Below, piece by piece: positions 26,204 through 33,995 of a stretch of 64,000 nt of DNA. Below the pieces are notes generated by a model that saw only the letters and a program-made list of their open reading frames with translations, made no database searches and was not told the origin of the DNA. Positions within the stretch are counted from its first letter, which is position 1, and every line of letters starts with the position of its first letter. Origin of the DNA: Planctomycetota bacterium (GTDB lineage Bacteria > Planctomycetota > Planctomycetia > Pirellulales > Pirellulaceae); assembly GCA_963204915.1 (NCBI GenBank), contig CAUJHS010000067.1, positions 1 to 64,000 of the forward strand, in the 5' to 3' direction. Made by a program: the position numbers and the translations under genes.

Positions 26204-27145
26204 ATGAAAGTGACCATTATTGGCGGGGCGGGGTTGGTTGGTTCGTGTGCGGCGTTCGCCCTCCAGTGCGGCGGCGTCGTACGCGAATTGGCCTTGATCG
26301 ACGTGAACCAGGACGCCGCCGAGGGGCAAGCGCTCGACTTGCTGCACGGCGCGCCGAGCACGGCCGACCAGATCATTACGTCGGGCGGTTACGACCAGAT
26401 TCCCACCACCGACGTTATTTGCATTACCGCCGGCCTGCGGCGCAAGCCGGATGAAAGCCGCCTCGACCTGATCAATCGCAACACCGACCTGTTTTTGTCG
26501 ATCCTGGGCGATGTGATCAAGGCGGGCGTGAAAAAAGACGCCATTTGCCTGGTGGTGTCGAACCCCGTGGACATTCTCACCTACGTGGCGGCCGATCGGT
26601 TGAAGCTGCCCAGGACGCAAGTGATTGGCCTGGGAACGCAACTCGACACGATTCGCTTTCGCAGCTTGCTCGCGCGGCAACTGAAGGTGGCGCCGACGCA
26701 GGTTTCGGCCCTTATTCTAGGCGAGCACGGCGATAGCATGGTTCCCATTTGGTCGAGCGCCACGGTCGGCGGGTTGCCGCTGGAAAAGATGCCCGGCTGG
26801 ACGGCCAACCTGGCGAACGACCTGTTCACGCGCACCAAAGGCTCCGGCGCCGAAGTCATCAAGAAGAAAGGCGGAGCGGGCTTCGCCGTAGGTATCGCCA
26901 TTCGCGATGTGATTCACTCGATCGCCCTGGATCAAAACCGCCTGCTGCCGGTCTCCAGCGTGCAGGAAGGTTGTTACGGCATTCGCGATGTCGCGCTCTC
27001 GGTTCCTACGGTCGTTGGTCGCCGCGGCGTCGTCGCGCGGCATGAAATCGAACTGTGGCCGAAAGAAATGCAACAACTTCGCACCAGCGGCAATGTGCTG
27101 CGGCAAACGCTGACCACCGTGCTGCAACGCATTGGACGCGGTTAG
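26204..27145 (+). CDS. Lactate/malate-type NAD-dependent dehydrogenase
   Basis: A 313-residue 2-hydroxyacid dehydrogenase, last gene of the main operon. NAD loop GGAGLVGS (7-14) and adenine-ribose Asp at LALIDVN (about residue 33); catalytic residues R86, D148, R151 and H175 (in GEHGDS). The specificity-loop position equivalent to Gln102 of lactate dehydrogenase is Arg80 (AGLRRKPDESR), as in malate dehydrogenase. Its carboxy helix (LRQTLTTVLQRIG) resembles the encapsulation helices but may just be the family's normal end. Likely role is NAD+ recycling (inferred), with lactaldehyde, lactate or oxaloacetate as possible substrates. The ATG at 26204 is chosen over an upstream frame extension without family character. 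Confidence 0.9.
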   Translation: MKVTIIGGAGLVGSCAAFALQCGGVVRELALIDVNQDAAEGQALDLLHGAPSTADQIITSGGYDQIPTTDVICITAGLRRKPDESRLDLINRNTDLFLSILGDVIKAGVKKDAICLVVSNPVDILTYVAADRLKLPRTQVIGLGTQLDTIRFRSLLARQLKVAPTQVSALILGEHGDSMVPIWSSATVGGLPLEKMPGWTANLANDLFTRTKGSGAEVIKKKGGAGFAVGIAIRDVIHSIALDQNRLLPVSSVQEGCYGIRDVALSVPTVVGRRGVVARHEIELWPKEMQQLRTSGNVLRQTLTTVLQRIGRG

Positions 27146-27200
27146 GACGGTAGGAAAAGAATGGAACAGAAGGATACCGAGAAGAACAGAAAGTAATGCT

Positions 27201-27431
27201 CTATTCTCCCGTTCGCTCCGTTGCTTCCTGTTGCAACGAATTTCTCATTGGTCGCGACCGACTACCTTTGGATGCCGGAATGATGAGAGCGACCAACCAG
27301 AGGATGATCGCCACGACGACTAAGAACTCGAGGAGCGTGAAGGGGCGGCGTTTCTCCATGCGGAGCGATTCCTCACTCCGCATCGAGCCTTGCGTACTGG
27401 GCGATTGATAAGGGTTCGGTTCGGCCGCCAT
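27201..27431 (-). CDS. Small prepilin-like membrane protein with NPYQSP amino terminus
   Basis: A 76-residue protein. MAAEPNPYQSPSTQ is an amino-terminal pattern seen in many planctomycete membrane proteins. It then has RRPFTLLEFLVVVAIILW-LVALIIPASK, which strongly recalls the type IV prepilin/DUF1559 methylation helix (FTLVELLVVIAIIGILIALLLPA), with Pro where the cleavage Gly would be. After the helix come only about 20 residues. It may be a truncated prepilin or an independent small membrane protein. It overlaps no other gene; no clear ribosome binding site was seen. Confidence 0.6.
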   Translation of the reverse strand: MAAEPNPYQSPSTQGSMRSEESLRMEKRRPFTLLEFLVVVAIILWLVALIIPASKGSRSRPMRNSLQQEATERTGE

Positions 27432-27457
27432 CTCAAAACCACCGCTTGCTTTTGCAA

Positions 27458-28570
27458 TTACGTATATTCGCCGAACGACTCCGCGAGATTGCGAATATAC
27501 GCAAGCGCTTCGTCCAGTTCGGGAGCTTCGACGCCTGGTTGTCGGCCGGCGCGGTCGGCTTTGGCGAGGACGATCAAGTCTTCGTAGTATTCCGACTGCT
27601 GCAAACGGCGTTTGGCCCGCGCGCCAAGCGTGCGATCGACTAAGGCGTGGCCTTCCATGTGATGCTCAATGAGCCAGGCGGTTCGCTCGCTGATGAAGCC
27701 TTCCAGCGCCTCCAGGCTCGCGGCGGTGTGGTCCTGCGGGTCAATCGCTTTGCCCACATCGTGCAGCAGCGCGGCCAGCAGCAGGTCTTCGTCGTAAGGC
27801 GCTTCGTCGCAGGCGTGGTCGAACACTTGGAGGCTGTGATAAAGCGCATCCCCCTCAGGATGCCAGCGCGGGTCTTGTTTGACGTTTTCCAGCGGTAACA
27901 GGAGCGATTCGTACACCTGGAACCGGTCGGGCTTGTTTTCGACTTCCGCCACCGCTTCTTCCAGGTTCAAATCGGGGTATTCCTGCTGCAAAAGCTGCTC
28001 CAGCTCGGAAATGTTCGCCCGCTCGATGGCCTTTCCGGTGATCGAGCTTTTGAACACGTAATGTGCCTGATCGGCGGCGTACACGGTGATTTCGACCGGG
28101 AAACGGTCTTTGACATGAATGTGCGTGAAGACCCGTTCTTCGTCGTTCTTGACAACGCGCTTTCGCTCCACATCGTAAATCAGCCCGAGTTCGTCCAACT
28201 CGGCGCAGACGAGGTGAACGCTATCGGTGAATACATGCAGGTCAATGTCCGACCCTTGCCGCACGTGGCCGGTCATCACACTGCCAATGAGCCGCGGCTT
28301 GAACTTTTTGAGCACGCGCATCAAGTGCAACGCTTGGAGCCGCATGTCGAGGAGATCGCGGTTGCGCTGGTCGCCTTCGTACATGCGCGCCAGGGCTTGC
28401 ACTTCGTCGCGAATTTCAGCGTTGCTCGGAAGGTCAGCCGGTTTGACCCAACCCTGACAAAGCCGTCGCGCGGCCTTTTGTTTTGCGCGGTAATACTCCG
28501 ACTCCTGCCGGAAGTACATCAGTCGGGCGGCCTCAAAGGCGATCTGCCGCCGCAATTTCGAGAGATTCAT
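27458..28570 (-). CDS. Nucleotidyltransferase-HD domain protein
   Basis: A 370-residue soluble protein with two domains. The amino half (about 80-200) is a Pol-beta-type nucleotidyltransferase with the motif GSVMTGHVRQGSDIDLHVF and a later acidic RFPVEITVYA. The carboxy half (about 250-340) is an HD phosphohydrolase with HSLQVFDHACD, LLAALLHDVGK and LIEHHMEGH. The layout resembles CCA-adding or other nucleotide-editing enzymes, but the substrate is unknown. The start at 28570 is chosen over 69 further residues upstream that are Arg/Pro-rich and not protein-like. It lies on the opposite strand between the BMC operon and the BMC-T gene. Confidence 0.88.
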   Translation of the reverse strand: MNLSKLRRQIAFEAARLMYFRQESEYYRAKQKAARRLCQGWVKPADLPSNAEIRDEVQALARMYEGDQRNRDLLDMRLQALHLMRVLKKFKPRLIGSVMTGHVRQGSDIDLHVFTDSVHLVCAELDELGLIYDVERKRVVKNDEERVFTHIHVKDRFPVEITVYAADQAHYVFKSSITGKAIERANISELEQLLQQEYPDLNLEEAVAEVENKPDRFQVYESLLLPLENVKQDPRWHPEGDALYHSLQVFDHACDEAPYDEDLLLAALLHDVGKAIDPQDHTAASLEALEGFISERTAWLIEHHMEGHALVDRTLGARAKRRLQQSEYYEDLIVLAKADRAGRQPGVEAPELDEALAYIRNLAESFGEYT

Positions 28571-28856
28571 CAAGTTGCGCCGTAAGCCCAAGCAGTCGGC
28601 GCGGGCGTCGAGGAAAAAGCTGCCAATCGAGATATTATATCCCAGGCGCGGCGCACAATACAAAGCCGTACGCCGGTGGGCAACGACCATTCGCCGGCCG
28701 TTGTCCTCCGCGGGCGGATGTCGGCCGCTTGGCGGCGGACGGTCGCTCGACCGCCGGGCGCCGGTGGGTCGCGTCATCGCAGGTCGGTAAGTATGCTACA
28801 GTTGTACGGGATTGAGCGTCCAGGCCGAGGCTTCCTTGGGAAATAGTTCACGCCGC
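28571..28856. other. Divergent promoter region between the HD protein and BMC-T genes
   Basis: A 286-base gap, GC-rich and full of GGCGG/CCGCC repeats, that must hold the promoters of both genes. TATGCT at 28792-28797 is a possible -10 for BMC-T without a good -35. Nothing else is recognised. Confidence 0.4.
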
Positions 28857-29486
28857 ATGATTATGATTCAACCAGGCGAAGCATTGGGCATCTTGGAAAC
28901 GACGGGCGCCACGCCGGCCATGGTCGCTCTGGATACGATGGAGAAACGCGCCGGTTTGCGACTCGTACAAGCCGAGCTGAACGATTTCCTCGGCATCGTG
29001 CTCAAAGTGGCCGGACCTGTGGCCGTCGTGCGCGACGCGATCGAAGCGGGACGCGACGCCGCGGAACGCATGGGCGGTAAGCCCACGGGAGAAGTCATCA
29101 ACCGGCCCGACCTCGAAGCGTGGAAGGCGATTCAAAGCCGGCGCGAATTCAACCCGCTCATTCAGCAAGACATTGTATTTGACCCCCAGGGAGAGACATC
29201 TGTGGCCAGCAACAATACCGAGGCGCTCGGGTTCATCGAAACGCAAGGCTTCACGGCGGTCTTCGCCGCGATCGACAGCGCATGCAAGGCGGCGAACGTG
29301 GAAGTGGTGGGTAAAGAGAAGCTCGGCGGCGGTTACGTCACGGTGGTTGTACGGGGCGATGTGGCCGCGGTCAAAACTGCGGTTGAAACCGGCGCGGCGC
29401 AAGTGAATGGCTTGGGTAAGCTCATTGCGTCCTATGTCATCGCGCGTCCCAGCCCGGCCGTGCTGCAATTATTACCCAAGATGTAG
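28857..29486 (+). CDS. Tandem-domain microcompartment shell protein (BMC-T)
   Basis: A 209-residue protein with two BMC domains in one chain, expected to form pseudohexameric trimers. Domain 1 (about 5-90): GEALGILETTGATPAMVALD, RAGLRLVQAELNDFLGIVLK, AGPVAVVRDAIEAGRDAAER and EVINRPD. Domain 2 (about 120-205): EALGFIETQGFTAVFAAIDS, KAANVEVVGKEKLGGGYVTV, RGDVAAVKTAVETGAAQVNG and YVIARPSPAV. Domain 2 is close to standard BMC-H; domain 1 is diverged, lacking the usual KAANV and GGG loops. The start is the ATG at 28857 (another two codons later). It lies 1.7 kb from the main operon with two opposite-strand genes between. Confidence 0.93.
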   Translation: MIMIQPGEALGILETTGATPAMVALDTMEKRAGLRLVQAELNDFLGIVLKVAGPVAVVRDAIEAGRDAAERMGGKPTGEVINRPDLEAWKAIQSRREFNPLIQQDIVFDPQGETSVASNNTEALGFIETQGFTAVFAAIDSACKAANVEVVGKEKLGGGYVTVVVRGDVAAVKTAVETGAAQVNGLGKLIASYVIARPSPAVLQLLPKM

Positions 29487-29548
29487 GCGACACGGGTGTC
29501 GGCAAATTGGCCCGCGCTTGCGGGAGTCGGCCTTTAGCTGGATGCTTG

Positions 29549-30034
29549 TTAGCTTGATGCCTGGGCGACCACCGGAAGGGGCGTCGATTGCAGTGTGGGA
29601 AGCTCCGCGGGGTCGACAATCCAACCCCGGCAGGAGGGCGTGTTGCAGTGGCAGCGCATGGCGACATCGGCTGGCCAGGCGTAGTCAATCGTCAACTCCT
29701 CGCCAGGCTCAATGGGGCGTAATGCGGCCAGCCACATGCGCCGCGACCAGTCTTCCTCGCCTGTCTCGTAGTCTGGTTCCTCTTCGTCGGTGACCCATTG
29801 AAACAGCTCGCAATTTGGTTCGCAGGAGTGATTCAGAAAGCGAAACGGCGGCGCCGGCTCCAGGCTCAGCGACTCGCCCAAATCGATGCAGTAGTGCGAC
29901 GAATAGTCCGGATCGTCGATGACCTCGCCGAGAATTTCGCCGATGACGTCGTCGGCCTCAAAGGCGCTGGCGGCAAACACGCCGCGCCCAACGGCAGCGT
30001 CCGCCACATAGACCAACTTATCCAGTTCGCTCAT
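29549..30034 (-). CDS. SET-domain protein lysine methyltransferase-like
   Basis: A 161-residue protein that is nearly all SET domain. GRGVFAASAFEADDVIGEIL starts the domain; RFLNHSCEPNCELF (residues 65-78) holds the SAM- and substrate-binding NHSCxPN; GEELTIDYAW (111-120) is the catalytic Tyr motif; C128-H-C130 and C135-R-G form the post-SET zinc cluster. These are full eukaryotic-type signatures. No signal peptide. A bacterial SET protein of this type could methylate a chromatin-like or ribosomal protein; target unknown. Start at 30034 after GGGACAGGA. Confidence 0.88.
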   Translation of the reverse strand: MSELDKLVYVADAAVGRGVFAASAFEADDVIGEILGEVIDDPDYSSHYCIDLGESLSLEPAPPFRFLNHSCEPNCELFQWVTDEEEPDYETGEEDWSRRMWLAALRPIEPGEELTIDYAWPADVAMRCHCNTPSCRGWIVDPAELPTLQSTPLPVVAQASS

Positions 30035-30516
30035 TCCTGTCCCATTCGTTCGAGGTCCGCAACCGCGCAGCCCGCACTGTGCGGCGCCGAACCGCCATAA
30101 ACCATCGGCGTGGCGACCTGCCCGCGTGCAGCGCGGGGTTGGTGCTTCCAACAACCGCCAAAGGCGTCAAAGGTGGGAATCGCCCCGAGGTCGGTTGCTT
30201 CACGCCCAGTTCGCACCATAATTTCGCGGCCAAACGCAGCCGCGCGTGGGGCTGATGCGTAACCTGTCGCAAAGCAATAAACGCTTGCCGATGCTTGACT
30301 TGCGTTCACGGTGCTTTACAATGCCACGTTGACGCCGCTGAGTTCTCCACGCGCAGGGGAATTTTCTTTGGTGAAATAAACCACAGAAGCCATCGAACCC
30401 ACGCGGTAGAACCAACGTAACATACGGCGAACGATCGAGACGAGGCAAGGAGTTGCACGTTGAGATTTATGCCGTTGGTCACAATTTCTGTTTGTTTTCC
30501 TGGAAGGAGTAGCCTG
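30035..30516. other. Gap upstream of the thioredoxin-fold protein; contains its promoter and a long leader
   Basis: A 482-base gap. The first 200 bases are without features. A promoter-like pair lies at 30295-30322, leaving a leader of nearly 190 bases before the gene at 30517. GGAAGGAG at 30502-30509 is the ribosome binding site. No riboswitch fold is recognised in the leader. Confidence 0.45.
30295..30322 (+). promoter_or_regulatory. Candidate sigma-70 type promoter
   Basis: TTGACT (30295-30300), 16 bases, TACAAT (30317-30322). Both boxes match the consensus at five of six positions. Confidence 0.55.
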
Positions 30517-31095
30517 ATGAACCGAGTGTTTAGTCTTGCGGTAGCGGCGGCGGTGTTGTCGTTGGCCACGGTTGGCTTCGCGGCTGGCGTGGATGTGGGC
30601 GAAAAGGCCCCCGAGTTCAAAGATCTTCCCACGGCGGATGGCAAGAAGCTCAGCATGTCGGACTTGAGCGACTCGAAGGCCATTGTCGTGTGCTTCACTT
30701 GCAACAATTGCCCGGTGGCGGTGGCGTACCAAGATCGCTTTATCGACTTCGCCAAACAGTATAAAGACAAGGGCGTGTCGTTCGTGGCGATTAACGTCAA
30801 TCGCACCGAAGACCTGCAAAAGATGAAGACCCGTGCGGAAGAAGCCGGCTTCAACTTCCCCTACGCGTTCGACGCTTCGCAAACCACCGCCAAGGAATAT
30901 GGCGCTACGGTGACCCCGCACTTGTATGTGTTGGACAAGAACCGCGAAGTGGTTTACATCGGTTCGTTCGACGACGCTCAAAACAACCCCAAACAACACT
31001 TTGTCAAGGAAGTGGTCGACTCGGTGCTGGCCGACAAGAAGCCCGAAGTTCAGGGCAAGAAGGCTTTCGGCTGCGGCATCCAATGGAAGCGCTAG
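30517..31095 (+). CDS. Exported thioredoxin-fold (AhpC/TSA, redoxin) protein
   Basis: A 192-residue secreted protein. Signal peptide at 1-23 (ending VGFAAG). The redoxin domain has GEKAPEFKDLPTADGKKLSM, the active-site strand IVVCFTCNNCPVAVAYQDRF with Cys in the CNNC order, FVAINVNRTEDLQK and the cis-Pro segment ATVTPHLYVLDKN. It ends with a Cys near GCGIQWKR. The TCNNCP motif is found in a planctomycete/Bacteroidetes redoxin group of uncertain partner. GGAAGGAG lies 7 bases before the ATG. It is followed by a terminator and a second thioredoxin-like gene. Confidence 0.88.
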   Translation: MNRVFSLAVAAAVLSLATVGFAAGVDVGEKAPEFKDLPTADGKKLSMSDLSDSKAIVVCFTCNNCPVAVAYQDRFIDFAKQYKDKGVSFVAINVNRTEDLQKMKTRAEEAGFNFPYAFDASQTTAKEYGATVTPHLYVLDKNREVVYIGSFDDAQNNPKQHFVKEVVDSVLADKKPEVQGKKAFGCGIQWKR

Positions 31096-31118
31096 GATAA
31101 ACCCGCAAGACCCAGAAA

Positions 31119-31152
31119 CGTCGCCGGCCTCTCGTGGTCGGCGGCGTTTTTT
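31119..31152 (+). terminator. Rho-independent terminator
   Basis: CGTCGCCGGC pairs with GTCGGCGGCG (two G-U pairs) around a short loop, followed by six T. It lies 24 bases after the redoxin stop codon. Confidence 0.75.
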
Positions 31153-31178
31153 CATTGACGCAGTTCACAAGGAGTAAC

Positions 31179-31820
31179 ATGGTGAAAATCTCTCAGCTTG
31201 GCGCGCCCCGCCGTTGGTTGATCGGCTTATTCGTTTTGTCTGCCATGGGGCTGGGGGCGGGATGCAGCGAGACGCCGCAGGCGGTTGATTCGGGCGTGGT
31301 TGAACCTGTTGATACCGGCTCCGGGCAAACGTCTTCCACCGCCGAAACTGCTTCGGCCGATACCGCCGCGAGCGCCGCAGCCGGCGAGATCACGTTGGAA
31401 ACGGTCGACGTCGAGGGCTACCAGCAGGTGCTGGATCAGCACAAGGGAAAGGTGGTGTTCGTCGATTTTTGGGCCACCTGGTGCACGCCCTGCATGGAGA
31501 ACTTCCCGCATACGGTGCATGTGAGCCGGGCTTTTCCTCCGGAGCAAGTGGCCGTAATTTCGGTCAGCTTTGACGATCCGGAAAGCAAGGACGCCGCGTT
31601 GGCGTTTTTGCAAAAGCAAGAAGCTCGGTTCACCCACTTAATGAGCGAATACGGCGCCGGTGTGGAAAGCATGGAAAAGTTCAACATCGACGGCGGTGTG
31701 CCGCACTATAAGATTTATGATCGCGAGGGGAATCTGGTGAAGTCCCTTTCGCCAGGCCCTGAACTGGACGTCACGGTCGAATTGCTCGACGCCGAAGTGC
31801 GCAAGGCCCTGGAGCAATAG
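31179..31820 (+). CDS. TlpA-like thioredoxin lipoprotein
   Basis: A 213-residue lipoprotein: a basic amino end, hydrophobic LIGLFVLSAMGLGAG and Cys at about residue 29 (LGAGC lipobox), then a Ser/Thr/Ala-rich linker, then a thioredoxin domain. The active site is FWATWCTPCMENFPHTVHV. The cis-Pro loop is GGVPHYKIYDREG. It should sit in a membrane facing the periplasm and reduce or exchange disulfides. Start at 31179 after AAGGAG. It is separated from the upstream redoxin gene by a terminator, but part of the transcripts could read through. Confidence 0.88.
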   Translation: MVKISQLGAPRRWLIGLFVLSAMGLGAGCSETPQAVDSGVVEPVDTGSGQTSSTAETASADTAASAAAGEITLETVDVEGYQQVLDQHKGKVVFVDFWATWCTPCMENFPHTVHVSRAFPPEQVAVISVSFDDPESKDAALAFLQKQEARFTHLMSEYGAGVESMEKFNIDGGVPHYKIYDREGNLVKSLSPGPELDVTVELLDAEVRKALEQ

Positions 31821-32021
31821 CGACGAGCGGGCTGAAGCGCGATGCGGGGGTGGGGCAGTGCGCGGGCGTCGGCAAACTTTCCGTTCGTTGACAGCGGCAA
31901 CGAACCGCCCTAGACTCGTTCTCAAACTTTGCGAACATCGAGTTTTCTTGTGCGGCACGCCGCAGAATTCGGTGTTGTGCGATCTGTCATCGTCCGTCCT
32001 TTGCGCGCGAGGAAAGAGAGA

Positions 32022-33980
32022 ATGTCCGAGAGTTCTGCGATTCACGTCGAGACCGTGATGCGCGAAGACCGCGTCTTTGCGCCGAGCCAAGAGTTTTCTT
32101 CCCACGCGCGCATCAAGTCGTTAGCGGAATATCAGCAACTTTGGGACGAAGCCCAACAGGACCTTGAAGCGTTCTGGGACAAACTCGCCGCGAAGGAGCT
32201 CCATTGGTTCAAACCCTACAACCAGGTGTTGGAGTGGAAGGCGCCCTTCGCGAAGTGGTTCGTGGGCGGGCAAACCAACGCTTCGTACAACTGTCTCGAC
32301 CGGCATTTGAACACCTGGCGGCGGAATAAGGCGGCGCTACTTTGGGAGGGCGAACCCGGCGATCAGCGTACGCTCACCTACCAGCAACTTCACCATGAAG
32401 TGTGCAAGTTTGCGAACGTGCTCAAGAAGTTGGGCGTCACGAAGGGTGACGTCGTTTCGATTTACATGCCGATGACGCCCGAATTGGTGATCGCCATGCT
32501 GGCGTGCGCGCGGATTGGCGCCGTTCACTCGGTCATTTTCGCGGGATTCTCAGCCGAGGCGATTGCCGACCGGAACAACGACGCCAACGCGAAACTGCAA
32601 ATCACCTCGGACGCGGGCTGGCGGCGCGGCAAGCAGTTGCCGCTCAAGGAGACCGTTGACGAGGCCTTGGCCAAGTCGCCGTCGGTGCAAAAGTGCGTCG
32701 TGCTGCGGCGCATTGGCGTGAGCGTCAACATGCAAGAAGGCCGCGACTTCTGGTGGCATGAACTGATGGCCGACGCCTCGGCCGATTGCCCCGCCGAACC
32801 GCTCGATAGCGAACACCCGCTTTATATTCTGTACACCAGCGGTTCGACCGGCAAACCCAAGGGGATTCGGCATACCACCGCGGGCTATAACTTGTTCGTC
32901 AAGCAGACGTTTGAATGGGTGTTTGATTACCGCGACGAAGACATCTTCTGGTGTACGGCCGACTGCGGCTGGGTCACGGGACACAGTTACGTGGTGTATG
33001 GTCCGCTCTCGGCGGGCGCCACACAAATCATGTACGAAGGAGCGCCGAACTGGCCGAATGAAGACCGCTTCTGGGAGATCGTTGAAAAATATCGGGTGAG
33101 CATTTTCTACACGGCGCCCACGGCGATTCGTGCGTTTATTAAATGGGGCGATCACCACGTCGATAAGCACGACCTTTCGAGCTTGCGACTTTTGGGCACG
33201 GTAGGCGAAGGAATCAACCCCGAAGCGTGGATGTGGTACCACCGCAAGATTGGCGGCGAGCGCTGTCCGATCGTCGATACCTGGTGGCAAACTGAAACCG
33301 GCGGAATCATGATGTCGCCGCTGCCCGGCGCTATTGCCACGAAGCCCGGTAGTTGCACCAAGCCGCTTCCGGGCATAGTTCCGGCCATCGTGAAAGAAGG
33401 GGGCGAGTCCGTGGCGCAAGGCCATGGCGGCATGTTGTGCATCGCCAAACCTTGGCCGGGCATGCTGCGCGGCATTTGGGGCGATGACAAGCGATACGAG
33501 CAACAATATTGGAGCCGTGTGCCGGGCATGTACCTTACCGGCGATAACGCCCGGTGCGATGCGGACGGCTATTACTGGATCATGGGCCGCATTGATGATG
33601 TCATCAATGTGTCGGGGCACCGGCTGAGCACGATCGAAGTGGAAAGCGCTCTGGTAAGCCATCCCCATGTGGCTGAGGCGGCGGCGGTTGATCGCCCCGA
33701 TGAAATCAAGGGGCAAGCCCTCTCGGTATTTGTCACGTTGCGGGATGTCGAGCCGAGCGACGAGTTGCGCGAGGAACTCCGGCAACACGTTGCGCATGAA
33801 ATCGGCTCCTTCGCCAAGCCGGACGAGATCCATTTCACGGCGGCGTTGCCCAAGACCCGCAGCGGCAAGATCATGCGGCGCCTGTTGAAAGATATTGCTT
33901 CGGGCAAAGAAACCGTGGGCGATACGACCACGCTGGAAGACTTAAGCGTCCTGGCCAAGCTTCGTTCGAGCGAAGAGTAA
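32022..33980 (+). CDS. acs: Acetyl-CoA synthetase (AMP-forming) type
   Basis: A 652-residue enzyme that activates acetate (or a related short acid such as propionate) to acyl-CoA with ATP. ANL-family motifs: [19 protein letters not shown] (AMP-binding), [30 protein letters not shown] (A5), [20 protein letters not shown] and the adenylation lysine in [12 protein letters not shown]. Trp in [11 protein letters not shown] is the residue that limits acyl chain length to C2/C3. Length is standard. Start at 32022 after GAGGAAAGAGAG. Its nearness to a pathway that makes acetate/lactate may be meaningful but is not proof. Confidence 0.94.
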   Translation: MSESSAIHVETVMREDRVFAPSQEFSSHARIKSLAEYQQLWDEAQQDLEAFWDKLAAKELHWFKPYNQVLEWKAPFAKWFVGGQTNASYNCLDRHLNTWRRNKAALLWEGEPGDQRTLTYQQLHHEVCKFANVLKKLGVTKGDVVSIYMPMTPELVIAMLACARIGAVHSVIFAGFSAEAIADRNNDANAKLQITSDAGWRRGKQLPLKETVDEALAKSPSVQKCVVLRRIGVSVNMQEGRDFWWHELMADASADCPAEPLDSEHPLYILYTSGSTGKPKGIRHTTAGYNLFVKQTFEWVFDYRDEDIFWCTADCGWVTGHSYVVYGPLSAGATQIMYEGAPNWPNEDRFWEIVEKYRVSIFYTAPTAIRAFIKWGDHHVDKHDLSSLRLLGTVGEGINPEAWMWYHRKIGGERCPIVDTWWQTETGGIMMSPLPGAIATKPGSCTKPLPGIVPAIVKEGGESVAQGHGGMLCIAKPWPGMLRGIWGDDKRYEQQYWSRVPGMYLTGDNARCDADGYYWIMGRIDDVINVSGHRLSTIEVESALVSHPHVAEAAAVDRPDEIKGQALSVFVTLRDVEPSDELREELRQHVAHEIGSFAKPDEIHFTAALPKTRSGKIMRRLLKDIASGKETVGDTTTLEDLSVLAKLRSSEE

Positions 33981-33995
33981 CGTGACCTTGCGAAG

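Noticed and set aside
32550-33833. Long minus-strand frame opposite acs
   Set aside because: No recognisable protein features; the plus strand holds a complete acetyl-CoA synthetase.
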